Source: Paramecium pentaurelia (Eukaryota; Ciliophora; Oligohymenophorea; Peniculida; Parameciidae). Taken from it: 64,000 nucleotides of DNA. Both the position numbers and the translations under genes were made by a program. The stretch's first letter is position 1. Every line of letters begins with the position of its first letter. Of the stretch, positions 23,792 through 36,900 are shown piece after piece. Below the pieces are notes generated by a model. It was not told the DNA's origin, searched no databases, and saw only the letters and a list, made by a program, of their open reading frames with translations. The stretch spans positions 463,338-527,337 of the forward strand of contig CAJJDO010000012.1 in the NCBI GenBank assembly GCA_905183005.1, given 5' to 3'.

Positions 23792-26640
23792 TATTCTATA
23801 TATTTTTTCTAAAACTCTCTAATGATTTAAATATATTAATATGATTATTCTTAAGTACCATGAAATTTCTCAGGAAATCCAGGGTATAACAATTTTGCAT
23901 TGTTAAAAATTTCATCATTTGTTTTTCCTTATGCAATCCTGTGTAAAACATGAGCATGAAATCCTCCTGGATAGAGATCTTACCAATTATGTAAATGTTT
24001 TCTAAAAATTTAAATCTCCATAGGTTTTAAATAGAATGGGCATTGTTTGGACATGCAACAATTTTTTGCTAGACCAAGTTATTCATTAAAGACAATCTAA
24101 TTGACATCCACTCCTTTTTTTTCACATTCCTAAATTAACTCTTATTTTGTCAATGGAGCAACAATTATGTGAGTATCAAAAAAATTTTTTAAGTATAGAT
24201 TTTCCAATTAATCTCTTATAAAATCAAATTATTGATATTGCTATTCATTAAGAACCATTAAATTTCTGATTTAATCATCAGCTGTAAAATCTACTGGTTT
24301 AGTAAATATTTCTTGTTAATTATTATTAGTTAGAATATGATTTAAATAATATTTATACTAGTTAACGTCAAACTATTATTTTAAAACTAATTAATATAGA
24401 CCTTCAATTGATTTGAAATTGAATTTTTAATCAGAATTATAAAGTATATCCTTATTTAGATTAATACTGACTTTTAATTTTGGGAGTTACTTCTATAAGA
24501 GGATCTTCAAGTTTTATTAGAAAGAATTTCTAAAATCTTTTAAATATAAACATTCTTAGAATTATGGTTCAAAGTGTATTTTTAATTCGAGTTCATCTTC
24601 TTAGCTTAATTAGGTCTTAAAGCAATCATTTTTGAAGTTAGGATTTCTTGATTAAAGTATAGATAAACTATAAAGTATTAAAAAAGCAATATATTTCTCA
24701 AAGTCTTATATTTATATCAATTCGCTTCTAATTGCATAAAATATATAGATCACAGCTTTTGGTAAAGCAATAAATTATTCATATTCTTAATCTTTCTCGA
24801 AAAAAGCCTTAATAGGATTATTAATTATTTTATTTAAGTAATCTTCAAATTATTTGGTTCCACCATAAACAATTTTAGTAGTGCTATAAATTAATTCTAA
24901 ATGTTCAAATTTCCATTAACTATCTGGTTGTTATAAAATGTATATTAAAGAGTTAGCCAATAATGCCAAATATGATTCTTCATAAAGTGTGTCTACATTT
25001 TATTATACCATAAAGGTCATAAGTAATTTAATAATTCTTGATCTCAAAACTGGTTATAAATCTTAATCTGCTTCATTAAATAAAGGAAGAATACAATTTA
25101 TTTCTTCCTATTGTATTCCTCCTACATTTAACTGAATCTAAAAATTATTCTTAATTAAGTAACCAGAGTCTATAATTTTATTTTATTTTGCAAACTATAT
25201 AACATTTACAAGCCATGGATTTACTTGAGATCCTTCATATCTTTTAACTTTTATACCTTGTCCAATTAAAGGGAAGGTTTCTGCAAAGTCATATTAAGAT
25301 TTAATATATTTCATTGACTCTTCCATTTATGCAGTATTTATTAATATATCTCTTTAATTTTCAAGAGTAATAACTGATCTTTCCTATCCTTACTCATTTT
25401 ATTTGTTAAATTATGAATTTTTAAGAATATTAATAAATTCCTATTTAATATTTTAAAATTCTTCTATAGTAATTCCTTTTAGAGCTAATGCCTTTTATAA
25501 ATGTTTTCCTGTAATTGTACCAATCATTAATCTTTTTGCTTATTCAAATTCACTTAATTATTTTGGATCTACTCCTTTAATTAATGCTTCAATTTCATTG
25601 ACAAAAAATAATATTTTTGTACAATATTTATAAACAAAACTCACCTTAACTCTTAAATGGAATGGTTTATTTTAATTCAAGATTTCATTTTAAGAGATGT
25701 TTAAAATATCAAATCCAAATTTTGCATTAAGATGTCCAATAATTCTCTTCATAATTTCTAAACATTTTTCACATTAATTAGTTAATTGTTACTTTTATTG
25801 AATGATTTTGATTTATAAATTTTAAACCCATGATCTGAATATATCTATAACATTTTCAATCTCTAATTAATCTTCTTTTATGCTTTCTAATTAAATATTC
25901 AAATTATCACTAATTATTCGAAGGTCATTCTTATAACATATACACCATTAACCTTCAAAGACTTCTTTTGTAATTTATTCATCATAAGGATATAAATTGA
26001 CATATTAATTTAATTAAAACACTCTAGCAGGATAGAAATATGATTTCATGGTTTCAAATTTGTTGAAAAAAGCCTACTCACTAGAATATTCAATTAAATA
26101 TATGGCAGGTATTTGAGGATCTCCTCTATGATATAATTCTCTTAAATTCATTGATAAATTAGTGGGGAAACCTTTTTCAACTCCTAAACAAATGAAGTTG
26201 ATTCGATGATTCAAAATATTACCTTTAAGTTAAGTTTTCATTCTAGTATCCAAGGTTTTAACTGAGTTATCTTATCCATCACTAATGAATATCACAGTAA
26301 CAATATTATCGATAGGAACATTAGCTAATTATTTTTCAAATTCAACAAAAGCAGGTACTATTTCAGTACCTCCTCCTCCATGTTTTCCAATATCAGTATA
26401 TAATTCTTTATTATCTTTCAATACAGTTGGATAATTTGAAAATGTTATGGCAATCAAATTATCCTTAGGAATACTTTTATTCCAGAAATTAGCCAACCAT
26501 CCCCAACAATTACTCATTGATCCTGAAGCATCAATTATTCCAATAATTGTTAAATCTCCTTTATTAACTGTATTTTTTTCATTCTTAGTTATTTCTTCTA
26601 GGAAAGGTATTTTGTATAGATTCATATTAGTCTAATCCAT
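23788..26640 (-). CDS. Large von Willebrand factor A domain protein
   Basis: Intronless gene of 950 codons. The N-terminal vWA domain begins at about residue 23. The metal-ion-dependent adhesion site is complete: IIDASGSMSN gives DxSxS, GGGGTEIVP supplies the Thr, and IFISDGQDNS the Asp. Such domains bind protein partners through a coordinated divalent cation. The remaining 700 residues are helical and charged, with no enzyme motif that I recognise; near the C-terminus a Cys pair and GGFHAHVLHRIAQGKTNDEI stand out. There is no signal peptide or membrane span, so it is cytosolic. ATG 26640 is chosen because a second Met six codons later would still keep the domain, so either is possible. Confidence 0.85.
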
Positions 26641-26739
26641 TTAAATTTTAATGGATTTGTTTTAGAAAAAAAAGTGGGCTTTATAGTGAAAAATAATTCT
26701 TTCATAATTTATTATTTTTATAAATTTTTATATTTATTA

Positions 26740-27213
26740 TCATTATTATAATAATTATTATAATGCAGTGATGTCCATTTATAAATTCATTATTTTATCT
26801 TAAATAACTTCATCTAATAAGCTTTATACAATTTTATTTGATTGATTAGGTTTAGATTCTTCTTTTTATTAAATTAATTTGAGCTCTTTTAGCTTTTTTT
26901 ATTTCTAGCTAATCATATCACTAATTTCTTAATTTGGTTCAAAGAATTCCTAATCTGAATAAGTTGAATAAAAGTTTGATTAAGCTTTATATGAATTCTA
27001 TTTTATTTAATCATTTTCATTTCTAAGAAACTAATTTTCCATAATTAGTTAATTCACAATATTATCTAAACTTAAAATTTATTATGTCAATTATTGATTA
27101 GCTTAATAGGTATCTTTATTATCATTCATTAACCGAGCAATTTATGTATCTTAATATATACATTTTTCTTCAAAATCCTTCAATTATTATTTTAGTTATT
27201 CTTATTCATTCAT
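26740..27213 (-). CDS. Coiled-coil protein, 157 residues
   Basis: Intronless minus-strand gene beginning MNEQEQLKQQLKDFEEKC. Most of the protein is predicted coiled coil with regular Leu/Ile spacing and many Gln codons written as TAA and TAG. A short Tyr/Ser/Phe-rich linker (NFYSTYSDQEFFEPNQ) separates two helical parts. It ends in repeated Leu and Gln (DITALQQLLQQ). Cytoskeletal or basal-body scaffold roles are common for such proteins in ciliates, but nothing in the sequence proves this. The next gene in the same orientation, the vWA gene, starts 100 bases downstream. Confidence 0.7.
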
Positions 27214-27815
27214 ATATAATTTAAAATTCTAACATTTTTATTATGTTTAAATTTTATTATATATTAACTTTAGATACTTATAAAAATAAAAATCAATACA
27301 ATAAAAGAAAAATAAAGAATTATTCAAATGAACCATTTTATATATATATAATATCAAAATGTATAGCTCATTTTTCTATTTTGAGTCTTCTTAAAATCTT
27401 CATATCATTATGTAAATAACTTTATGATTATACTTGTTTAAGTTTATATAATTTTTATTATTTTTTTCTTTTGAAGGTTGACTTTAAGATTTAAATGATT
27501 AGTTTATTTCAACCTTATAATACTAGATTAATTTGATTAATAAAGGTTAATTTTTTTTATTTAAAAATGTAGAGATACTTAAATATAATATTTTTCTTTG
27601 ATGATTCATATACACCTTTTGATGAATTCAAAATGTGTATACATACTATTTTCAAATGATTTTTGCATATTATTGCTTTTCTTAATCACAATTAAATTAA
27701 TAGTATTCTTTTAATTTTTTATGATTTATTTCACTAAACAAATGAAATTTATATTTATAATTATATAATCATAAATTTTAAGCATTAAATAAATAATAGC
27801 TATTAAACTTAATAT
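27214..27815. other. Intergenic AT-rich DNA
   Basis: About 600 bases with no supported gene on either strand. An imperfect inverted match, TTGATGAATTC/AAAATGTGTATAC, near 27620 is not a convincing structure. Confidence 0.4.
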
Positions 27816-28888
27816 TCATTTTCTTGTAATTGGTTTATTCATAATTCTTGTGACATCACTTCTGATATGTCTAAATTAACCAGGATCAGTGTATTTAGGA
27901 TGTAATGTATAAACTCCATCTAGATTATATAATATATTAGAATTACCTGCTAAAGGCAAACTAGTTGCAATATCATATGGATGTACTTAACTAGCATTTT
28001 TTTTATAATTGTCCATACTGCTTTATCTTAAATTATTTTAGGCAGTTTTCAATCCTGCATCTCCACAATGAATCCATTATCTTTGTACTTGAGTATTTTC
28101 TTTTGGATCGATGGCTAAACTTAGATAAAGGATTCATACAGTCTCTGTATTTTTCACCTGTTATAACAGAAGTCATTTTTAAACCTTAATCAAAAGGATC
28201 TCTCTCTCTACAACCAGATGCCTAAGGCTTCTTCTTTTTATCTGTCAGAATTTCTGCAACATTATTTTCAGGTTATTAAAAGGATTATTAGTATGTAGTA
28301 ATAGCATAAAATTTATTATGTTATTCAGGATGATTTCTAAAGGTTGAACCAAAATCTGTATAATTTTAATGTACTGCTCGATCTACCAATATTTAATGCA
28401 TATTTGTTTAGTCTAATTATTTAATTGATTTAGCTCCTGCAGTTTATGCAACTGTTGAATTACATTCTGGGAAATTGACTTTATCACCATTAGTTTTAAT
28501 CAAAGATCTACAATCTCCTAATTACATGTTCTGAATATTTTTAGCATCAAACTTTGTTTAAAATTCAGTTCTAAATTCTCTCTATTTAATAATTTATATA
28601 ATAATACATATCCATCATCTGGTACTATAATTTCTTTAGTAATATATGGTGGATTACGATTCACTCTTGGTAAAGGAAGTAAACATCCATTATCACCTGG
28701 AATCGAAATACCTTCTTCAACTCCTCGTAACTGAAAATATATTATAATCTATTACTGATTTTGTAGCATTAGGATCTCTCTATAATTATTATGGGGCCAA
28801 TCTGTCTTCATACCAATTAGCTAAATTATCTTTACATAATACCCATTAAAGCAGTTTTACTAAATTCAACTTCATTTGGCCTTCTCAT
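27816..28888 (-). CDS. Candidate axonemal/microtubule-associated protein, 324 residues
   Basis: Four short introns (28821-28842, 28731-28755, 28582-28607, 28125-28149) give a continuous frame of 325 codons. The N-terminus has EFSKTALMANWYEDRLAP; a Thr/Ser-Leu-Met-x-Asn-Trp-x-Glu-Asp/Glu-Arg arrangement is reminiscent of small microtubule inner proteins of cilia, an impression I cannot confirm by search. The body is hydrophilic, with several aromatic-Gly-Pro loops (GDNGCLLPLPRVNRNPP, LHPKYTDPGQFRH) and no membrane segment or enzyme motif. Loop-rich, basic, domainless sequence is typical of proteins embedded in doublet microtubules. A role in cilia is therefore an inference. It is divergently arranged with the calpain gene, sharing a 400-base intergenic region. 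Confidence 0.75.
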
Positions 28889-29284
28889 TTATATTATTAA
28901 TATATTTATATATTAAAAATATAATTAGAACTTCAAATTCAAACATTATCAATCATATATTATCATAAGTGGATTTTAGATATGAATCTACTAATTTATT
29001 TGATTTTCTTTTGTGATTTTTGATAATATTATTATTAAATACTTTTTCAATTATCTTAGATTATAGTTTTATATTCAACACTACTTAAATTCATATCGAA
29101 TTAGTGAATGAATTATTTTGTAAAATCTAATTATTTTCTTGACTTTTCTAACAGGTATGTTTTAATTAAAGAAGGCTATGGTTTAATGATTAGATTATGC
29201 TTATTTTTTAATTGGAGAAAAGTCTCATGTTGTAATTTTATTAGTTTTTGAATTATATGAAATATATTAATAAATAAAATAAAA

Positions 29285-32124
29285 ATGGCTGACAATATTG
29301 AGAAGAATGAATCTATTCAAAGCTATATGAATTATTCAGAACAAAGACTTATGAATGAAGACTCTTTTCTAAAGTAGAAATAAACATAAGAGGAAGATCC
29401 TTAAGCATTTGAATAATCTGAAACTCAGTAAGTTATCATTTATGATTAAGTTCATAAAACAAATAGATTGATCCAATGTTGCAATAAAATGATGAAGAAT
29501 AAGAATAAGAAATTTAACCCATTGAATTGAATCCACTATAAATATTCGAATCTAAGAAAATGGAAATCATATAAAATTGCTAAAAAAACAAAAATCTATA
29601 CACTGATCCAGATTTCCCAATCAATAATAGTAGTCTATATAAGGATCCTTAAAAACCTCCAGAATTTGCAAAGGATATTAAATCTGTTAAATGGGTGAGA
29701 CCACATGAAATTTCTAAAGATGCTAAATTCGTTATTGATTTTGAAGGAGACTATAAATAAGGAGCTTTTGGAGAATCCTGGTTTGTAGGAGCAGTTGTCA
29801 TAGTAGGATAAATGAAAAAATACAATGAGAAATAAAATAAATAAACTTAATAGTTATCTTAACAATAAATATCTTAACTTGAAAAATTAATTTTAGATTA
29901 TGATTAATTTGATGATTGTGGTTTTGTAGCATTTCAATTCTTTAAAAATGGAGAATGGAAATAAGTTATTGTTGATACACTTTTACCTTTTGATTAAGAT
30001 AGTAAATAAATATTATTTACTTAATGTGCAAATCCATCAGAATTTTGGTTACCATTAATGGAAAAAGCATATTGTAAATTACATGGAAATTATGAAACTA
30101 TATGTGATGGACATATTGGAGAAGGATTGGTTGATTTAACAGGAGGTATAGCTGAAATTAATTCATTAAGAGATCCATAATTAAGTAAAATGATAGAAAA
30201 TGATTAATTATGGTAAGTATTATTGTAAACACATAAATTATAATTTTTTATGGGATGTATGAATCATAATGAAACTAAAGGAACAAAAAATGCTGATACA
30301 GGTACTCATGGAATATTAGAAAATCATCATTATGGTATTGTAGATGTAAGAGAATTTCCAAAAGAAAAATTAAGATTAATGAGAATAAGAAATGTTTGGG
30401 GACCAGAAGGTGGATGGAATGGAGCATTTTCTGATGATTCTGAAGAATGGGATAAACATAGAAATTTAAGAGAAGAATTAAAATTAGTATTTAAATCAAA
30501 AAAAAGTGATGGAACATGGTGGATGTCATATTAAGATTGGCATTAACATTTTAATAAATTTTATATTTGTAAAGTATTCCCAGAAAGTTGGTAATAATAT
30601 GCAATTCAAGGAAATTGGTTTGGAAAAACATTAGGAGGAGTATGTCCTTTAAAAATGCCATCTGAAGGCTTACCAGATTATGTATAAGTAGATACTGATG
30701 AAAAATGGTTTAATAATCCTTAATATAAAATTAAAGTACATAAAGAGACTAAATTATATTTATCATTAATGTTAGAAGATGAAAAAATAACATAATAACC
30801 TTATGTAGCTTGTAATTTAATGGTCATAGCTAATAAAGCAAGATTGAGTAGAATTTGGGAAAGACCACCAAATTAAGATATAGTTATTGATATGAATCCT
30901 AAAGGAGATATATAAGCTTAAAGAGAAATTACTTAATATTTGATTCTCAAAAACTTTGAAGGTAAAACCTTTGGTAATTATATGGTTGTTCCTAATATGA
31001 TTGTAAATGAAACAAGAAAAGAAGAGAAAAGAAATTTCATCTTAAGAATATTTAGTTCTGATAAAATTGATGTAGCTGAAATGGCAGAAACATTAGAAAT
31101 ACAATAAGAAGGTAGTTGGAATGAAACTTCTGCTGGTGGTAAAAGGAAATATGATAATGGTAAAGAAAATCCTAATTGGTGTAAGAATCCTCAATATTTC
31201 TTGAATTTATCTGTTAGCACTCATTTAAAGATTATATTAAGAAGACAAGGATAAGTTAAAAGAGCTAAAGGTACTAAGATTGGAATGACAATTTGTAGAT
31301 TTGATAAGGCACCTTCAAATTCATTAAATATCATCAAATAATAAAAAGGAGGAGGAACAAGTAATTTCATTTTATTTATTCTTATTAGATTTAGTAAGGC
31401 TTTTAAAGTAGACTTAATAACAATTAGAAGCTCCAAAAATGGTTGGAATTCAAAGAAAACTTTTAATTGGATCTAATGAAAAATTTAAATAATCTACATA
31501 CTTTAATGAAGATGTGGCAGCCTTATATTTCCATTTTAATCCAACAGAAGGTCCTTTCATTATAATTCCATCATTAGATTAAGAAGATCGTTCTGCCAAT
31601 TATAAATTAACTAGTAATTATATTATTTAAACTTTCTAGTTTACTCTAATTAAGAAGTAGAATTAACAAGATTGGATGAAACCAAGAATTAGGTTCATAT
31701 AGGAAAATGGGAATAAGATATTTCTGATGGAGGTTGTCATTTGTATGAAGATCCTTATGAAAAAGATACTAGTAAAAGAACATGGACAATGAATCCTAAA
31801 TATTCTTTATAGTTTTTTGAGCCTATTCATATAACAATTACTCTTTGTATAGCAGAAAAGAATTGGAAGTCAAAAACAAAGAATACTGTTGGAGGTATGA
31901 TTGGAGTTTATTTAATTGAAAAATCAGAGAATAAAATTACTACCTAATAGATTGTGAGAGTTCCTAATTTCTTACCAATTAATGAAATTCAAGAAGAATT
32001 TGATCTCTAACCAACTAAGAATGGTTATTATATTATGCCAACAACTTATCAATCTAAAATACATGGATAATTTATTTTAGCAGTTTAAGGAGACAAAGAA
32101 TTTACATTACAAGCATTAAAGTGA
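29285..32124 (+). CDS. Calpain-family protein with Ser replacing the catalytic Cys
   Basis: Protein of 920 residues: a Gln/Glu-rich N-terminal region, a CysPc protease fold, then C2-like (calpain domain III type) beta sandwiches. In calpains the active-site Cys lies in a motif like GDCWFL; here it reads FGESWFVGA, with Ser encoded by TCC at 29776-29778. The His region (ENHHYGIVDV) and Asn region (RIRNVWGPEGGWNGAFSD) are kept. It is therefore probably proteolytically inactive, a regulatory or scaffold calpain. Introns: 31361-31388, 31614-31639 and one near the start, either 29428-29450 (ends AAG) or 29432-29466 (35 bases, ends TAG); both preserve the frame. No membrane anchor is seen. Confidence 0.88.
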
Positions 32125-32414
32125 AATATATCAAATAAATTTTATCAAAGATTTATTTTTTTATAAGTATTTTTAACAATAAATTATTATCCATTTTTGA
32201 TTACTTATTATTTAAATCAAATAATATTATGTAACATCTAAAAAATATAAAAAATTATCTGTAAAATATCAATTCTTCATATACCAAAAATGATATTGGT
32301 TTTAGATGCTAATATTTTTATATATCTTATGAATTTAAGGCAATTAAATGAATTTTTATCCTATTAATAAAGGATAACATATTAAATTATATATAAAAGT
32401 GATTAATAACATAT

Positions 32415-33883
32415 ATGAGTAATGAAGCAGTGGCAGGATTTATAGTTACAAAAACTATTTAATAGAATCCTTTGAGATATTATGATGCTAATTTTAATGA
32501 TTATAGAGATAAAAACATGATTATGTATATTTAGAAAAAATATGCAGATCTAAAAAGTAAAGTTTTAATTTCCTGTAGAACGAACTGGAGTTAAAATTTT
32601 ACCAAAACAAACCTTTGCTAATACTTAATTATAAGTGAAATTAAAAGCTTAAGAAGGCAATAAGGATTATCAAACAAATTATGAATTATAACCTGAAGTT
32701 GTAGAAATTATGTAAAGAGTTCTTGATAAAGAATAATTAGAAAATTTATTAAATTTTTAGGTGGTTCCTAAAAGATCAAAAAATTGGAAGAAAAAACCTA
32801 TATCTGTTTAATAAAAATTAGCTATGATGATGAATGATAAAATAGAATAAGCTTAATTAGATGATCTTTATAAATGTTATAAAAGATAAAATCTAAAACA
32901 AAATGTATTTATTTAAATGAAATTTAGCTTAAAGAAGTAAAGACATAAATGAAAAACACAAAAGATACAAATAAAAATATTGGAAAACATAAAGGATATT
33001 AGAATATTGAATTAGAAGATTAAGAATAAGTTAATTTTTTTATGAAAAAACTTTGTGAAGATTAAAATATGAATGCTTGCACAGTTTTAGATATTTAAAA
33101 TAGTAAATTTGAAGTTTAATTGTAATTTTAGATGAATTAACATTTAAAGAAGATTAATGGGATGAAATGGAAAGATGGAGAAACATAGTATAAAAAAGAA
33201 TTACATAAGAATAATTATTAGAAATAATGCGTGAAGAAGAATTAAAACAAAATAAATAGCTAGTCAAAATTTTCAAAGAAACTAGGATAGATTAATTTGA
33301 TCCAGACTTTTTTAAAAGTAAAGTTAAAATGACAACAATGAAAAGAGTTAATTAAGCATAAGATTCATAATATCATAAGTTTTTTGTTTCTACTGAAACT
33401 TAAGCTAATGGTTTAACTCCAGAAGATTTTAGAAGAAAAAATCAATAATATTAAACTACAAAAAGCCATTTTATGGAGAATTTAAGTAAAGTCTCAAGAA
33501 CTACAAGACCATAGACTAGTGTTAGTAGAACACTAAAAACTTAGACAAGTGTAAAAACAGAAATAGAATTTAATAAATTCTTAAAGTAATGTGATGTGGT
33601 TGAGAATAATTTTAAAAAAGAAAAACATTTATTAAAATAGAAGTTTAGTTCTCTTGATAATATAATGGAAAAAGCTAGTCAATATTTATCAATGGATAAA
33701 CCTTAATTTGAGAGAGAACCTAATTAAGATTTTGAGAAGTTTAAAAGACAAAGATTATTTAAAAAGAAATTTGTGACTTATTTAATTGACAAAGTAGAAA
33801 AACAATCTGATTTATTGAGTGAAAAAATAAAATAATCTACATCAAAGTAGTTTATTGAAAGAATTCTATCAGAAGAATAATGA
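32415..33883 (+). CDS. Hypothetical basic helical protein, 464 residues
   Basis: Spliced from four exons (introns 32557-32578, 32905-32927, 33103-33131), giving 465 codons with stop. The sequence is very rich in Lys, Gln, Glu and Asn, mostly helical, with coiled-coil stretches (RITQEQLLEIMREEELKQ) and a Ser/Thr/Arg-rich linker (SRTTRPQTSVSRTLKTQTS). No known domain is recognised. Composition and length are those of ciliate cytoskeletal or basal-body proteins, which is only suggestive. The convergent importin gene ends 43 bases downstream. Confidence 0.7.
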
Positions 33884-33925
33884 TGTATATAAATATAAAC
33901 AATTTTTTATTAATATTCAAATTAA

Positions 33926-36900
33926 TCAGAAATTAAGCTTGATATGTTTCTATAATAGATTAATATCTTCTTTAAGCAAATTTTTAAAACAGAATTTTAA
34001 ATAATCTGGGTCATTCTTAATTAAATTTTAGAAAAATTCTTTAAGGGTATCCTAAAAATAAATTTATTATTATAAATACCACTAAATTAATATTTAAACA
34101 TGGATCTTTAAGATAAGTTAAATCTTCTTCAGTAGTTTCATCACATTCTTCTCCTACTTCTTAATTAAAATCTAAGAATTCACTCATATACAATGTTGAC
34201 CCAGTTTCAAGATCTGCTAATCCTTTATCCTTCTTTTCTTTAGGATCCAATGACTTTGAATATTAAATATATAATACAGCAAATCTTTCTGCTATATCTT
34301 ATTCTTCATCATCTTTAATTTTTTCAATTTCAACATCAACTTAATCTTAAAATTAATCCTTTTTTATCACTTCATCATCATCATCTTCAACTTCTAATCT
34401 TTCATCTTCTTATTTAATATCATTATTATTTTAAGTTTGAGGTGTAATTTCATTATCTAAACATCTAATTAATAATGATAATATTTTGAATGGAGCATAA
34501 ACATCTAAATAAATAATATAATTAAATTATTATATACCACTATTAATATTTTGATGACTTGGATTATAACCTATAACTAATAGATTTTCTAAGGTTTTAT
34601 CTTTTAATAAGAACAATTTCATTAGAGCAGAGAATGTAGCATTTTTTGTTCCTTTTCCTCTAAATAAAGGTTATTACAATAACCATTTATCTATAAGTAC
34701 TTTTAAAGCCATTCTGTTATCTATACTCCATGATGTTAAGAAATTAATTGATTCTTTTGGTTTTTCAATAATCATTCTGGCATAGACCAAAACTAAAGAT
34801 TAAACAGTAGATGGCATTCTAGATCTATATATTTTGAAGACAACAGATTTTAATAAATTAATGTCTGGATTTCCATCTAATAAATTATTAATTGTAATCA
34901 TCACTAAATTTCCAGCAAATAATGATGCTGATTCATTAGCAGAATTCTAAGGTACTTCCAATAATTTAAGATTTACCTTCATCACATCTTAAACAAGATT
35001 CCTTAAATTAAATTATACAATTACATTTTAAGTATTTATCCAGTTTCTATAATAATAAAGTTTTTTAAACACTAACTTGTGTGAACTTATAATTAAGGAT
35101 CTTCATTAATTAAAATTAGATTAACCATAGAAGGTAATAAATTAATGAATGCTTCTTAAGCTTTGTTGTCTGAACAATATTTAATAAAAATGGATGTAAG
35201 ATGCATTATTGCACTCATTAATCCAATATCTGTTGATTTCATTTTACTTTTATCTTAAATTTTATTCATATCTTCATAAAACACTTAAAAACAATCCATA
35301 ATAAATGGACAGAAAACCTATTAAGATATTAATATTATATACATCAAAAATATGTGGATAAGCATCTTTACATTGACAAATCCTCATAATTAATTCATTA
35401 AATTATTTAATAACAATTGATTCAGAATGGAATATACTAAAGAAAGATAATAATATCTTTGATCCATTTTTAGCTAAAGTAGTAGCTAGAATAGATGAAA
35501 ATCTAACTAAATTAATAGTTGATTCTAAGATATAAATAATTTAATCTTGACTAGCTTCTTGTAACACTTATAATATTAAATCCATGATTTCAGCCTTATA
35601 TTGAAATGGAATGTTATACTTATTAATTTTTGTGGCATAACTAAAATTAAGTAAAATATTTACTTTCCTAATGCTTTTACTGATACTATTTTTAATGTAA
35701 TTGGATATTAAGATTTTATGTAATTAAGTACTGATTCAAAAAAAGGTACTAATAATTCTTTAAATTAATGACTAATCAATTCAGAATATTTTGTTGTACT
35801 CCATATAGCTCTAGCTTATAAACTATTTGAATCTAAAATGATATAAATAATATTTAATACTTTATCTTTCCAATTCAATTAATATATTCTACATACATTT
35901 TTTAATATCAAAGGTACTCTCATGTTTTTATTGAAAAACAATAATATCTTCTGAGAAACTACCTAATAATAAATATCCAGTTTCTTTTCGTTTTTAAATA
36001 AAAGATTTTAAATAGAATTAATTACTTATATAAATAGCAGAAGTCTTCATAAATTACATTACACTATCTTAATCAAATTCTTTAGATTATTATCCTTTCA
36101 ATTCTTGGAAATTCAATTTAGAAATTATTTATTAAGCCTATTCAATAAATTCTTTTTCATCACGATTCAATATCAATTTCTCACCTACCATCAATATTTA
36201 CTAAACAAATGTGTCTCCATATTTCTCAATTATATCATTAATTAATCTCAAAGCAAGTGTTCTAACACTTTTCTATAACAATTCCTCTTCATCATTTAGA
36301 ATGAAATAACTAGGATCTTTAACCCATTATCTTTCTTAATCTTTGGTAGCAATTAAAAATGTTGCCAATGTATTCAATAATGGGAATGTACCAAATTTAA
36401 TTAGATTATATAAAGCAGGTTTAGTAACTAAAATAGTAATCAATTCAATTGAATAAGCACAAAGTCCTTCAATATGATTATCATAATCATCATCTTCATT
36501 TAAATATTTATATTCAATATCTAAATTCTATATTTTATAAATACCATTTTACAAATTTATAATTCTTTAATTAGTATAAGGTAATTCTTTAGATTCTTCT
36601 TAAAATAAATTATCAATATGTTCAATGTCAATTTGGTATACTATGTGACCAACATATAATTATGTTATTGAATTAAAAAATTTCCAGACTGGAATCAATG
36701 ATAATGACAATGATTTTCTACTATACACTCCAAAGTCTCTGAACACAACAATCAATATCTTTAACACTAATTTCTTGATGAATATATGTGATTTTGGAGA
36801 TGTTTATAATGCAGATAAAAATAAAGACTAAATAATGCATATAAGATCTTACCATCCATATTTAAAATGTTGAATCTAGACATTTATTTACAAAAGAGTT

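Noticed and set aside
26447..26635. Plus-strand ORF opposite the vWA domain
   Set aside because: Shadow ORF of the minus-strand gene.
35950..36060. Continuous in-frame reading of the importin gene through RKETGYLLLGSF
   Set aside because: It runs into nonsense and a stop; the alternative frame KNEKKLDIYYQVV joins the downstream importin sequence.
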